Part shown: piece by piece, positions 1 through 8,413 of the stretch
Position numbering within the stretch: the first letter of the stretch is position 1
Layout: each line of letters starts with the position of its first letter
Assembly: GCA_020041925.1 (NCBI GenBank)
Contig: CP083409.1
From: Faucicola osloensis_D
Lineage (GTDB): Bacteria > Pseudomonadota > Gammaproteobacteria > Pseudomonadales > Moraxellaceae
Reading direction: 5' to 3' (one strand)
Length of the DNA: 64,000 bases
Translations under genes and position numbers: made by a program
Notes under the pieces: generated by a model
The model's input: the letters and a program-made list of their open reading frames with translations, nothing else
What the model was told of the DNA's origin: nothing
Database searches by the model: none

Positions 1-108
1 TTTTGTCATGTCGCCCATTACGCTATCAGATTTTCTTCAGTTATTTTGAGGGTTATTTGAGTTTATTTTTTATCAATATCAATAATTTAGGTTATTTTCC
101 CCAATTTA

Positions 109-129
109 TGTGGATAACCATGTGGATAA
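109..129 (-). promoter_or_regulatory. Two tandem perfect DnaA boxes
   Basis: TGTGGATAA occurs at 109-117 and again at 121-129, in the same orientation with a 12-bp period. Each is an exact complement of the consensus DnaA box TTATCCACA. The flanks are AT-rich. This could be a DnaA-regulated promoter, a DnaA titration site, or part of a replication-related locus; the sequence does not decide. Confidence 0.55.
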
Positions 130-177
130 CTTATGACTTGACAACAATAAACCGCATATCACTATAGGTTATCTCTA

Positions 178-200
178 AATTGGTTATTTTTTAACCAATT
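178..200. repeat. Perfect 9-bp inverted repeat, 5-nt loop
   Basis: AATTGGTTA (178-186) is followed by TTTTT and then TAACCAATT (192-200). The stem is AT-rich and is not followed by a clean T-tract, so an operator-like dyad or cruciform is as likely as a terminator. Confidence 0.4.
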
Positions 201-605
201 ATTTTAGTTATATAAATCATAGAGTTATAGTTTTTTGCAAAGTGCAAGCAAAAAATTTTACTTTTTTTTTTAAGTTTTAAGGCTTGAAAATTTGATAATT
301 TTTATGGCTAAAAATTTTGAACCCTTGTCTTTCTAATCCTTCGTATCCAGCCCAAAAGTTCTACAAGTTTTTTGGCAATTGATTCCCTTTTTTCCCCTTA
401 TCTGATTTTTTGTAAACTTTAACCAGTTTTTGACAGATTTATGGTATATTTCATGCCAATTCTTTTATAATATTGTTATCAAATGTCATTGAAACATAAC
501 GAATTTTATCTTTTTATGTCAGTTTAAAACGTTACGCTCACCTCAAATTCTATAGTCATCTGCTTTACCGTGACGTATTGTCAAAAATTTAACATAGGTA
601 TATTT

Positions 606-1370
606 ATGGTATTGTTTGCAAAGAAACCTCGCCTACCTTATTTGCTATCGGCTTCCCTATTGTCATTGGGCAGTTTGGCAAGTATGGATGCAGCGAACGC
701 TGGCAATATGTATGTGTTTAAAGATAGCAATGGTCAGGTACTGTTGACCAATGTAGTCAGCAACAATCGCCCTGCAGGAAATAATTTCCAAAATTTTACC
801 AAAAAAGTCAAAGTCACTTATTACGCGGATACCAATGTGCATAGTTATAGCAATTGGGGCGCCAATGAAGCTGCCGTACCTGCTAGTGCGCGTGGCAACA
901 AAAATAGCTACGATAGCATGATTGTGGCTTCTGCGCTGCGTCATGGGGTTGACCCTGCATTGATGAAAGCCATGATGCATACTGAATCAGGTTTTAATCC
1001 CAATGCACGCTCACCTGTTGGGGCACAGGGGTTAATGCAATTAATGCCTGCGACAGCTAGGCGGTTTGGTGTGTATAACGCTTGGAACCCTGCCGAGAAC
1101 ATCGAAGGCGCGGCAAAATATTTGAAATTTTTACAAAACCGTTTTGGTAATGTTCAGCATGTGATAGCGAGCTATAATGCCGGTGAAGGCAACGTCAGTA
1201 AATACGGCGGTATTCCCCCATTTCGTGAAACTCGTGACTACGTACAACGTGTGTTAAGCCGCTACAACAACTTATATCGCAATGACCCCAACCTGCGCTC
1301 TAGTACTAGCAGCAATGGCTTTCAAAATGTTAGCTATAATTCATCGAATCCTTATACGATTGTCCGCTAA
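606..1370 (+). CDS. Secreted lytic transglycosylase (SLT domain)
   Basis: A small periplasmic or outer-membrane murein lytic transglycosylase that should cleave peptidoglycan glycan strands to 1,6-anhydro-muropeptides. The preferred ATG at 606 (Met-Val-Leu-Phe-Ala-Lys-Lys) gives a clean signal peptide ending around Ala-Asn-Ala, with AGGT about 8 nt upstream; a longer in-frame start at 570 would spoil it. The SLT core is clear: HTESGFNPNA carries the catalytic Glu, followed by GAQGLMQLMPATA and later ASYNAGEGNV. Before it, YVFKDSNGQVLLTN resembles the short DUF4124-like module found ahead of many such enzymes. A strong terminator follows at 1390. This is a single-gene unit. Confidence 0.9.
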   Translation: MVLFAKKPRLPYLLSASLLSLGSLASMDAANAGNMYVFKDSNGQVLLTNVVSNNRPAGNNFQNFTKKVKVTYYADTNVHSYSNWGANEAAVPASARGNKNSYDSMIVASALRHGVDPALMKAMMHTESGFNPNARSPVGAQGLMQLMPATARRFGVYNAWNPAENIEGAAKYLKFLQNRFGNVQHVIASYNAGEGNVSKYGGIPPFRETRDYVQRVLSRYNNLYRNDPNLRSSTSSNGFQNVSYNSSNPYTIVR

Positions 1371-1389
1371 CAACCATGTCTATAAGCCC

Positions 1390-1416
1390 AAAGCCAGTCT
1401 AATACTGGCTTTTTTT
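1390..1416 (+). terminator. Rho-independent terminator after the transglycosylase
   Basis: AAGCCAGT (1391-1398), loop CTAAT, ACTGGCTT (1404-1411), then a T-run. Confidence 0.8.
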
Positions 1417-1540
1417 ACGTTACAAATTTATGCTACTTTCCCCTTTAATTTGTTGCATTAGACGCTATTATACTAAATATCATAGTCAACTTAGTGTTGA
1501 TAAGTATATTTAATCGTTTGATTATCTTTAGGAAACCGTC

Positions 1541-2431
1541 ATGTTACGAATTGGCTTATTTCTTTTAACTAACCTAGCGGTGATGGTGGTTTTTGGTATC
1601 GTTATGAATATCATCGCGCCAATGCTAGGGTTCAATTTGGGCGGCACAGGCACGACTAGCCTGCTGGTGATGTGTTTCATCTACGGTATGATAGGGTCTT
1701 TCGTATCGCTGTTGATGTCAAAATGGTTGGCAAAGCGTTCTACAGGTACGCAAGTTATTGAACAGCCTGCTACCCAGTTGGAAGTTTGGCTAGTCGAAAC
1801 GGTTCACCGTTTGGCGCAAAACGTCAATATTGATATGCCAGAAGTGGGTATCTTTGATAATCCGTCACCCAATGCCTTTGCGACGGGTTGGAATAAAAAC
1901 AAAGCTTTAGTTGCTGTATCGACTGGGCTACTACAATCGATGAACCAAGAAGAAGTCGAAGCGGTACTTGCCCATGAAATTGGTCACGTTGCCAATGGTG
2001 ATATGGTGACCTTAGCGCTTGTTCAAGGGGTAGTTAACAGCTTTGTGATGTTCTTTGCGCGTATTGTGGGTTTATTTGTAGATCAGGCGGTATTTAAAAA
2101 TGACAGCAATTCACCTGGCATGGGCTATTACATTACCAGTATGGTGTTAGATATTGTGTTTGGTATTGCCGCACAAGCAGTGGTAATGTGGTTCTCTCGT
2201 TATCGTGAATACCGTGCTGATGAAGCAGGGGCGCGTTTGGCGGGTAAATACAACATGATTTCCGCCTTAGAAGCGTTAAAACCTGCCAGCCAGCATCCTG
2301 ACTATATGCCACAAGGCATGAAAGCCTTTGCGATTAATGAAGGTAAAGGGGGATTTAGTTTTGCCCAGTTATTTGCCAGCCACCCCTCCCTTGATGACCG
2401 TATTGCCCATTTACAAAAATTGGCTCCGTAA
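1541..2431 (+). CDS. htpX: Membrane zinc metalloprotease HtpX (M48B)
   Basis: Heat-shock-associated inner-membrane protease that degrades misfolded membrane proteins alongside FtsH. At 296 aa it matches the family length. Two N-terminal membrane segments (about residues 5-30 and 37-57) are followed by the zinc motif HEIGH (in VLAHEIGHVANGD), two more hydrophobic segments, and the downstream zinc-ligand Glu in the YREYRADEAGA motif. AGGAAACC precedes the ATG. The gene is monocistronic, with a bidirectional terminator immediately after it. I see no obvious CpxR or sigma-32 site that I would defend. Confidence 0.95.
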   Translation: MLRIGLFLLTNLAVMVVFGIVMNIIAPMLGFNLGGTGTTSLLVMCFIYGMIGSFVSLLMSKWLAKRSTGTQVIEQPATQLEVWLVETVHRLAQNVNIDMPEVGIFDNPSPNAFATGWNKNKALVAVSTGLLQSMNQEEVEAVLAHEIGHVANGDMVTLALVQGVVNSFVMFFARIVGLFVDQAVFKNDSNSPGMGYYITSMVLDIVFGIAAQAVVMWFSRYREYRADEAGARLAGKYNMISALEALKPASQHPDYMPQGMKAFAINEGKGGFSFAQLFASHPSLDDRIAHLQKLAP

Positions 2432-2459
2432 TTATTTTGACCACTTGTTTTAACAATGT

Positions 2460-2488
2460 AAAAAACCCAATCAGTGATTGGGTTTTTT
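2460..2488. terminator. Bidirectional terminator between htpX and the DUF2789 gene
   Basis: An AAACCCAATCA stem pairs with TGATTGGGTTT around a G, flanked by A-run and T-run so that it can serve both converging genes. Confidence 0.85.
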
Positions 2489-2538
2489 AGTTAGTTTTTA
2501 ATACATTTAGAAAATACCTTTAACCGTATTAAAATGAC

Positions 2539-2802
2539 TTATTTGGTCAGTTTTTGCGCATCCATGGCATCTTTGTGTAGAAGGGTGTTGAGCTCATCGA
2601 TGATTTCAATCCAACCTGCATCTGCATGATATTCGTCTTTTAAAAATTTACGTTGGCTGTCACTCCAAAAAGGCGCATCGCTCAGCTCGAGTGATTGAGG
2701 CAATTGATGTTCTTGAATAAATTGTTCAACCGCGGCATCATCGCCATCCATACCCATTTGCTCAAACAACATATTAATGTTTCTTTCGCCATCTGTCATC
2801 AT
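2539..2802 (-). CDS. DUF2789 family small protein
   Basis: An 87-aa acidic soluble protein without signal or membrane segment. The layout (short N-terminal helix with LFEQMGM, IQEHQLP, then DAPFWSDSQRKFL and a C-terminal helix) matches what I recall of DUF2789, whose function is unknown. A good AGGAG lies upstream of the ATGATG start. It converges with htpX and is followed upstream by about 180 bp of AT-rich intergenic DNA before the mdh terminator. No function can be assigned. Confidence 0.75.
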   Translation of the reverse strand: MMTDGERNINMLFEQMGMDGDDAAVEQFIQEHQLPQSLELSDAPFWSDSQRKFLKDEYHADAGWIEIIDELNTLLHKDAMDAQKLTK

Positions 2803-2983
2803 TGTGGTTCTCCTCGTACTCTAAAAAGTATCAATGGTTATTGTAATGTCATTATTTTTTAGCACTCATTTTATTCAAAAATCATCAAAAAAGTGCCATG
2901 GGTTATTCTTACCGTTAGACCATTGTAGCCAACTTTGGGTAAAGAAAATGTGATTTGATTGTATAGTGTGGTTATTTCATGTA

Positions 2984-3015
2984 AAAAAACCAGCCTAACG
3001 AGACTGGTTTTTTTG
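2984..3015 (-). terminator. Terminator after mdh
   Basis: AAAAAACCAGCCT/AACG/AGACTGGTTTTTT hairpin with one wobble pair; on the minus strand it ends in a long T-run 25 bases after the mdh stop. Confidence 0.8.
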
Positions 3016-3039
3016 TGAAGTTAAAACGTTATAACCTAA

Positions 3040-4026
3040 TTAGTTGGGCAATAAGTGGCTTACCGCATCACGCTCTTCAGCAAGCTCAGTTTCGGTGGCT
3101 TTCATTTTTTCTTGTGAGAACACCGATGAAACATCTAGCCCTTCAACGATTTTCCAGTCGCCATTTTGGCAAGTACATGGGAATGAGTAGATAAGACCTT
3201 TTTGGATACCGTATTCACCATTTGAGTAAACACCCATAGATACCCAATCATTCTCGTCAGTGCCTAGTGCCCATGAACGAATGTGCGCAATGGCAGCGTT
3301 TGCAGCAGATGCCGCTGATGAGGCACCACGTGCTTTAATGATGGCAGCACCACGTTGTTGTACGTTAGGGATATAAGTACCTTCGTACCAGTCACGTTGT
3401 ACTTGCTCTAGAGCGGGTTGACCTTTTACAGTGGTGAAGGTCAAATCGGGGTACTGGGTTGAAGAGTGGTTACCCCAAATGATCATTTTTTTGATGTCAT
3501 TCACGGTAGTTTCAGTTTCTTCCGCCAATTGCGCCATACCACGGTTGTGGTCAAGACGTGTCATCGCAGTAAAGTTACGTGGGTCTAGGTCTGGGGCATT
3601 GCGCTGTGCGATTAATGCATTGGTGTTGGCTGGGTTACCCACAACCAATACTTTGACAGTACGGCTAGCGTTGTCATTTAACGCTTTACCTTGTGCAGAG
3701 AAGATGGCGGCGTTGGCTTCGAGCAAATCTTTACGCTCCATGCCTGGGCCACGAGGACGGGCACCTACCAGTAGGGCATAGTCCGCATCTTTGAACGCAA
3801 CGTTAGCGTCGTCGGTTTGTACGACGCCCGCTAGCAATGGGAATGCACAATCTTCAAGTTCCATTACCACACCTTTTAAGGCTTCTAAAGCTGGCGTGAT
3901 TTCTAATAATTGTAAAATGACAGGTTGGTCTTTACCTAACATATCACCCGATGCGATACGAAATAATAATGAATAACTGATTTGACCAGCAGCACCAGTC
4001 ACCGCAACACGAACAGGCTGTTTCAT
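3040..4026 (-). CDS. mdh: Malate dehydrogenase
   Basis: NAD-dependent oxidation of malate to oxaloacetate in the TCA cycle. The 328-aa protein belongs to the cytosolic-type MDH group used by Moraxellaceae and many beta-proteobacteria rather than the E. coli type. Evidence is the N-terminal Rossmann motif VTGAAGQISYSLLFRIA, substrate-binding GARPRGPGMERKDLL, VGNPANTNA, MTRLDHNR, and the catalytic His in WGNHSSTQYPD. A strong AGGAG precedes the ATG. It is monocistronic with its own terminator. A 14-bp palindrome lies about 120 bp upstream of the start. Confidence 0.97.
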   Translation of the reverse strand: MKQPVRVAVTGAAGQISYSLLFRIASGDMLGKDQPVILQLLEITPALEALKGVVMELEDCAFPLLAGVVQTDDANVAFKDADYALLVGARPRGPGMERKDLLEANAAIFSAQGKALNDNASRTVKVLVVGNPANTNALIAQRNAPDLDPRNFTAMTRLDHNRGMAQLAEETETTVNDIKKMIIWGNHSSTQYPDLTFTTVKGQPALEQVQRDWYEGTYIPNVQQRGAAIIKARGASSAASAANAAIAHIRSWALGTDENDWVSMGVYSNGEYGIQKGLIYSFPCTCQNGDWKIVEGLDVSSVFSQEKMKATETELAEERDAVSHLLPN

Positions 4027-4142
4027 TGAAAGCTCCTATTATGAGATAAGTACAAGATCCTTTGCAAATGCAAAGCAGTGAAAAAAGCAGAAAAAGTTGT
4101 CTAAAAAAGCTTGCCTAGTTTATCACTTGCCACCACCAAAGA

Positions 4143-4156
4143 CCATAAATTTATGG
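4143..4156. promoter_or_regulatory. 14-bp perfect palindrome upstream of mdh
   Basis: CCATAAATTTATGG, perfect and uninterrupted, lies between mdh and the RNase T2-like gene. It may be an operator for mdh; no regulator is identifiable. Confidence 0.25.
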
Positions 4157-4255
4157 GGTCAATTGGCGAGTTACCTAGACAATGATAGGTTTCACACCGT
4201 CAAACACCAAGATAGAAAATGCTTAAACCTAAGCAAAAATTGATACCGCCATCCC

Positions 4256-5029
4256 TCAATAATTACCATCAATCAAAAACTGACTGGGACAGGTATAAGA
4301 GCGTGTGGCACATTGGGCAAAACGTCCGTTGTTGTCATAGCACACGTTAATATAGGTCAGTACAGATTGACCTGCACTATTTTTTTGACAGAAAAAATTA
4401 AACGAGTTTGGCTTCATGCCAGGGTTTAAAGATAACAATTGACGGCTCAAGCCACTGGATGCGAATCGATAACTGCGACCGCTACTGAGTTCTTTTGGCA
4501 GTTTTAATTGACTGGCAAGCGAGGTAATGGTACGAAAATAATTAGGGGTACTTAGACCACTGCAGCGACCATACTGCTGCCAAATATTTTTGCGAATATT
4601 ACCGTCTGGAATGACTTTTGAGGTGATCTTTTCTTGCAGTGGCGACATGCTGTAGCGGCTATTACTACAAGACTGGTTCGCCACCCGATAAAAATTCACC
4701 GTCATCGGATTGCCTTCAATACATTGGCGAAGATTACCCATGTATGGGTTTAGCTTGCAGATGGCAGGGGATAATTCAACTCCTAAAACACTGTCGGCAT
4801 GGGCAGCTGGGGTTGCTAAAGCACCCATCACCGCCAAGCAGCCAACTGACAAATAGCCACTAAACTTTGTGCTTTTTTGATGACTTGAGTTGATAACTAA
4901 ACTCGCTAAATTTGCCGCCGCCTCATCTTGAAACTTTGCTCTAAACTTTAACGACCCCAATGTGGCGGTGTTTGAAACCGTGTGCCAGGTGGTAAAATCG
5001 AGTAATGTTTTCAGACAAGATGACAGCAT
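4256..5029 (-). CDS. Secreted RNase T2-like protein with degenerate active site
   Basis: The protein has a signal peptide around residues 52-78 (cleavage likely after Ala-His-Ala) and a Cys-rich exported domain. The stretch IWQQYGRCSGLSTPNYF aligns well with the second conserved segment of RNase T2 enzymes (HEWxKHGTC, then SxxxYF), and the spacing of the following K-L-P-x-x-L helix also fits. However, both catalytic His positions are Asn138 and Tyr143, and no HGLWP first segment is present. It is therefore probably a non-catalytic T2-fold protein, perhaps a binding or inhibitor role. The first 50 residues before the signal are odd, so the true start may lie downstream at a non-ATG codon. Confidence 0.65.
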   Translation of the reverse strand: MLSSCLKTLLDFTTWHTVSNTATLGSLKFRAKFQDEAAANLASLVINSSHQKSTKFSGYLSVGCLAVMGALATPAAHADSVLGVELSPAICKLNPYMGNLRQCIEGNPMTVNFYRVANQSCSNSRYSMSPLQEKITSKVIPDGNIRKNIWQQYGRCSGLSTPNYFRTITSLASQLKLPKELSSGRSYRFASSGLSRQLLSLNPGMKPNSFNFFCQKNSAGQSVLTYINVCYDNNGRFAQCATRSYTCPSQFLIDGNY

Positions 5030-5333
5030 AGCAATTAAACCAAATAGTCAATAATTAAAAACAAGCAGGTTGTTTTAACGTTTACAGTGAGCTTTTAAAA
5101 TAGAAGTGATAAAAATGGTCATTGACTTATTAATTTTTTGCTTGAAATAACTAAATTTTTGCCAAACGAAACTAATGTTTATGAGTCATGCCAATTTTTT
5201 GAAATCATACTAACTAGGTCAGATTTTGTAAACCCTGTATATACTAAAAAACAACAGTAATTTATTGACCATTATCAATCAATTAGCTGTTGTTTTTGCG
5301 AAAATTTAGCAGGTTTATTTAATTCAGATTAAT
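5030..5333. other. Intergenic region, RNase T2-like gene promoter side and slt terminator
   Basis: About 300 bp of AT-rich DNA without a credible gene. The left part must carry the promoter of the minus-strand RNase T2-like gene; the right part holds a long hairpin (5245-5297) that probably ends slt transcription. Confidence 0.5.
5245..5297 (-). terminator. Probable slt terminator (long-loop hairpin)
   Basis: AAAAACAACAG (5246-5256) pairs perfectly with CTGTTGTTTTT (5287-5297). The 30-nt loop contains a minor inner stem. On the minus strand it ends in a T-run about 80 nt after the slt stop. Confidence 0.5.
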
Positions 5334-7319
5334 TTAATATTTAGCAGCAATGGTACCCATACGCTCACTAATCGGTTGGTTGCTGCCGCCAAGGAGCACA
5401 TCATAATTGGTCGCATTTTCCATCACGGCTTTGACATAATTGCGCGTTTCTGCATAAGGAATGGTCTCAACATACTGATCTGCCGCCAGGCTACCGTTCT
5501 CAGGTTGCCAAGTTTTGGCCTTACCTGGTCCTGCATTGTAGCCCGCGGTGGCGAGTACAGGCTGACCGCCCAATTTATTTAAAATGTCGCCCATATAATA
5601 CGTACCGTAGCGGATATTGGTATCACCCCCTGCGACGCGAGATGGCTCATACGGTTCGCCCAATTTACGTGCGATATAGCGCGCGGTGTCTGGCATGATT
5701 TGCATCAACCCCCCTGCCCCGACACCCGAACGCGCGCCGATATTAAAACGGCTTTCTTGACGCATGATGCCATACGCCCACGCAGGATCGATTCCTGCTT
5801 GGCGGCTGTATTGCACAACACTAGACTGATGGGGCATCGGGAATGCCAGTGCCGAATTTGGAATCGTTTTGGTGGATTCCAATGCGTAGATAGCACGGTC
5901 ATACCATCCCATGTCCGATGCGGTTTGCGCCGCTGCCAAAATCATTGTCTCATCACCACGGTCTCGTGCTTTTTTTACTGCCCAATTCCATTCACGGTTG
6001 GTATAGCTGGGATTGGCGGCAAGTTTATAGAGGGTAAATGCGCGATTAAAGAAACTATCGTTTGCGAGGCGTGAGTAGTCACTATTGCTCACCGGTGGCG
6101 TGGTCGGCAATCGGTCAAAACGTTGTCCAATTTGGTCTTTGGCAAGCAGCCCATAATAGTCATTGGTTTGCGCCAATTGACTAAATAGCTGATTGGCTTG
6201 TTGACGCTGCTGGTTAGTGCCGCCCAATTTGTAGGCTTTGGCAAGCCAATATTGCCATATCGGTTGCTGCTGATTTTTATAGTCCATTGCGCCAATAGCT
6301 TGTGCCAAATCTGACCATCGGCTATAGCGTATCGCTGCTTGGGCATAGTTTTCGGCTTCTTCATTGTTAAATGGTACGCCCAGACTTTTTTGCATCCAAT
6401 CAACCGCGTCACTACTAAACCCTTGATCGGTATTGACCCCCATCCTTGCCACACCCAAGGTACGGTAGGCATATTGACGGGTTTTAGCATCAAAAAACTG
6501 CGGATTTCGCCCCAAATCATAGTTGAGCTGCATCGCCGCTTCACTGACAGATTTTTTAGCAAGTTGCCCTAACCCGTATAGATATAAATATCGATTGCTG
6601 GCGGTTGCTGGCATACTTCCGATTTGTGAGAAAAACGCGTTGGGACTGCTACTGATGCTCATGAGCTGATTATAGCTCAGCTGCACGCCCAATCGGCTGG
6701 CAAGCTGCACGATATCGCCATTGTTGCCCGTGCGTAGCATACGATACAGCCGCTGCTCACGGTCATCATTGCTAACCATGCGATTGCCATTGAGCTCTGT
6801 CGCCAACTGTTGGCAAAGCTGCGGCAGTTTTTTATCAGTATTAAGCCAAACATTACCTTTTTCGGTATAAGCACGCATGCTATCGCCACCATGATTGAAA
6901 CCTAACGCAATGGCACAAGCTTCACTGGCATCAGGATTGGTTACATAGCTCGCCACTTGTCTAACTGCATCATAATCACCCATCCGCGCTTTGGTTTCCG
7001 CATAATCCGCCGCCAATTTTTCTGCCATCGCAGTTTGTGGATAACGGTTAGCAAAACTCACAATCGCTGATGCAGGCTGAGCGTCTAAGTCTTTATTGAG
7101 CTGCCAATATTCTGGATACATGTCTAGACTGCCACCCGCCATCATTTGCTGATAGTTGCCCATTTGCGATAAGTTGCCGCGGCTAGCTTCACGTTCGGCT
7201 TGGTTAAAATAACTATCAGCGGTGCTAGGCGTCCCTACAGAATAGCTACTTGCACAAGCAGATTCTGCAAAAACAGCAATCACACCGCATGAAATCATCG
7301 AAAGCTTGAGATTTTTCAT
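5334..7319 (-). CDS. slt: Soluble lytic murein transglycosylase (Slt70-like)
   Basis: A periplasmic exo-type transglycosylase that processes peptidoglycan strands during growth and recycling. The 661-aa size fits Slt70. After a signal peptide (residues 1 to about 24), residues 30-490 form the alpha-helical superhelical U/L-domain region, and the C-terminal SLT domain (about 510-640) contains MRQESRF with the catalytic Glu, GAGGLMQIMPDTA, and AGYNAGPGKAKTW. The domain order is that of E. coli Slt. It stands alone and is divergent from the downstream methyltransferase gene. One DnaA-box-like 9-mer inside (7036-7044) is probably chance. Confidence 0.92.
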   Translation of the reverse strand: MKNLKLSMISCGVIAVFAESACASSYSVGTPSTADSYFNQAEREASRGNLSQMGNYQQMMAGGSLDMYPEYWQLNKDLDAQPASAIVSFANRYPQTAMAEKLAADYAETKARMGDYDAVRQVASYVTNPDASEACAIALGFNHGGDSMRAYTEKGNVWLNTDKKLPQLCQQLATELNGNRMVSNDDREQRLYRMLRTGNNGDIVQLASRLGVQLSYNQLMSISSSPNAFFSQIGSMPATASNRYLYLYGLGQLAKKSVSEAAMQLNYDLGRNPQFFDAKTRQYAYRTLGVARMGVNTDQGFSSDAVDWMQKSLGVPFNNEEAENYAQAAIRYSRWSDLAQAIGAMDYKNQQQPIWQYWLAKAYKLGGTNQQRQQANQLFSQLAQTNDYYGLLAKDQIGQRFDRLPTTPPVSNSDYSRLANDSFFNRAFTLYKLAANPSYTNREWNWAVKKARDRGDETMILAAAQTASDMGWYDRAIYALESTKTIPNSALAFPMPHQSSVVQYSRQAGIDPAWAYGIMRQESRFNIGARSGVGAGGLMQIMPDTARYIARKLGEPYEPSRVAGGDTNIRYGTYYMGDILNKLGGQPVLATAGYNAGPGKAKTWQPENGSLAADQYVETIPYAETRNYVKAVMENATNYDVLLGGSNQPISERMGTIAAKY

Positions 7320-7578
7320 AATAATTGGTAAGACCTTTAATAAGATAAATAGGCAAAAAATGACAAAAGTAATGTAAAAATTGGTTAACCTTGCTGAAGC
7401 GATTATAACGATTGTCGACTAAAAAAAATTTACCCAAATCTCAACTAATTGTATAAAAATGTTGCAGCTTATTTTATATAACAAATAGTTTTTTAATTTT
7501 AAATTTAATTAACTATAAATTATCAATTATTTGGATTATGATAAGTCTATTATTAGCCACCCATAAATGCGATAAGCC

Positions 7579-8340
7579 ATGACATCTACCCAACACACCC
7601 TAAATATTCAACAATACCAAGACAAATCCCAGAACTACCTTAATAGCGCTGTCCATGCGCAAGGCGCTGAGTTCGACAAAATAAAACAGTTGATTGAGGC
7701 GCATAAGCTTGCGCATATATTGGATTTGGGCTGTGGCGGTGGGCACGTCAGTTATCAGGTGGCGCCTGTTGCCACATCAGTGATTGCTTATGACATTACC
7801 CCTACGATGACCGAAGTTGTCGCCAGCCAAGCCAAAGCACGCGGCTTAACCAATATCACCACACAAATCGGTACGGCAGAAAAATTACCCTTTGCCGACC
7901 ACCAATTTGATGCCATTATCACGCGCTATTCTGCGCACCATTGGCAAAATGTACCACAAGCACTGTTTGAGATGCATCGCGCCCTAGCTCCCGACGGCAA
8001 AGTAGTGATTGTCGATGTATTGGGCAATAGCAACCCTGTGCTCAATAATTTTTTACAGACCATTGAAACCATCCGCGATCCCAGTCATGTCAAAGATTAC
8101 AGTCTTGCCGAGTGGTTGTATTTTGCAGAAATCACCGGCTTTAGCGTGGCGACTGTCGAGATGCAAAAACTGGCGTTAAATTTTGACAGTTGGGTCGCTC
8201 GTATGCATACCCCTGATACCAGCATACAAGTGATTCGAGCCTTACAAAAAAATTGTGCCGCGTCTGTTAGACAATATTTTGAGATAGATCAGGCTGGCAA
8301 TTTTAGCACCGATGTTATTTATTTAGTGCTGTCAAAATAA
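7579..8340 (+). CDS. SAM-dependent methyltransferase (class I)
   Basis: A soluble 253-aa methyltransferase of the Methyltransf_11 / YcgJ-like type. Motif I is ILDLGCGGGHVS (about residue 48), the acidic loop is VIAYDIT, and the later motifs are FDAIITRYSAHHW and DGKVVIVDV. The YSAHHW segment is typical of small-molecule or UbiE-like enzymes, but the substrate cannot be read from the sequence. The ribosome-binding site is weak. The leader (7437-7578) is very AT-rich. It may be co-transcribed with miaB 73 bp downstream, though a TATAAT at 8371-8376 suggests miaB has its own promoter. Confidence 0.8.
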   Translation: MTSTQHTLNIQQYQDKSQNYLNSAVHAQGAEFDKIKQLIEAHKLAHILDLGCGGGHVSYQVAPVATSVIAYDITPTMTEVVASQAKARGLTNITTQIGTAEKLPFADHQFDAIITRYSAHHWQNVPQALFEMHRALAPDGKVVIVDVLGNSNPVLNNFLQTIETIRDPSHVKDYSLAEWLYFAEITGFSVATVEMQKLALNFDSWVARMHTPDTSIQVIRALQKNCAASVRQYFEIDQAGNFSTDVIYLVLSK

Positions 8341-8413
8341 TCACTACCGCATCTTGCCAAAAAAATCTGTTATAATTAAGGGTTTATTTTAGGCGAAACA
8401 TTTAGGTGTAGTC

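Larger units (their letters stand above)
1..605. other. AT-rich non-coding region with two DnaA boxes
   Basis: I see no credible gene in the first 605 bases. The stretch is very AT-rich. It holds two perfect copies of the DnaA box TTATCCACA (read as TGTGGATAA on the plus strand) at 109-117 and 121-129, and a perfect 9-bp inverted repeat with a 5-T loop at 178-200. The right end is presumably the promoter and leader of the transglycosylase gene starting near 606. The gene to the left lies outside the window. Confidence 0.6.

Noticed and set aside
1..570. Chromosomal replication origin
   Set aside because: Only two DnaA boxes are seen and none of the usual origin neighbours (dnaA, dnaN, rpmH, gyrB) is visible, so I do not call oriC.
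6089..6562. 157-aa open frame on the minus strand inside slt
   Set aside because: It lies out of frame within the clear Slt coding region on the same strand and has no recognisable motif or ribosome-binding site.
7036..7044. DnaA box inside slt
   Set aside because: A single 9-mer within conserved coding sequence is expected by chance and has no AT-rich context or partner box.
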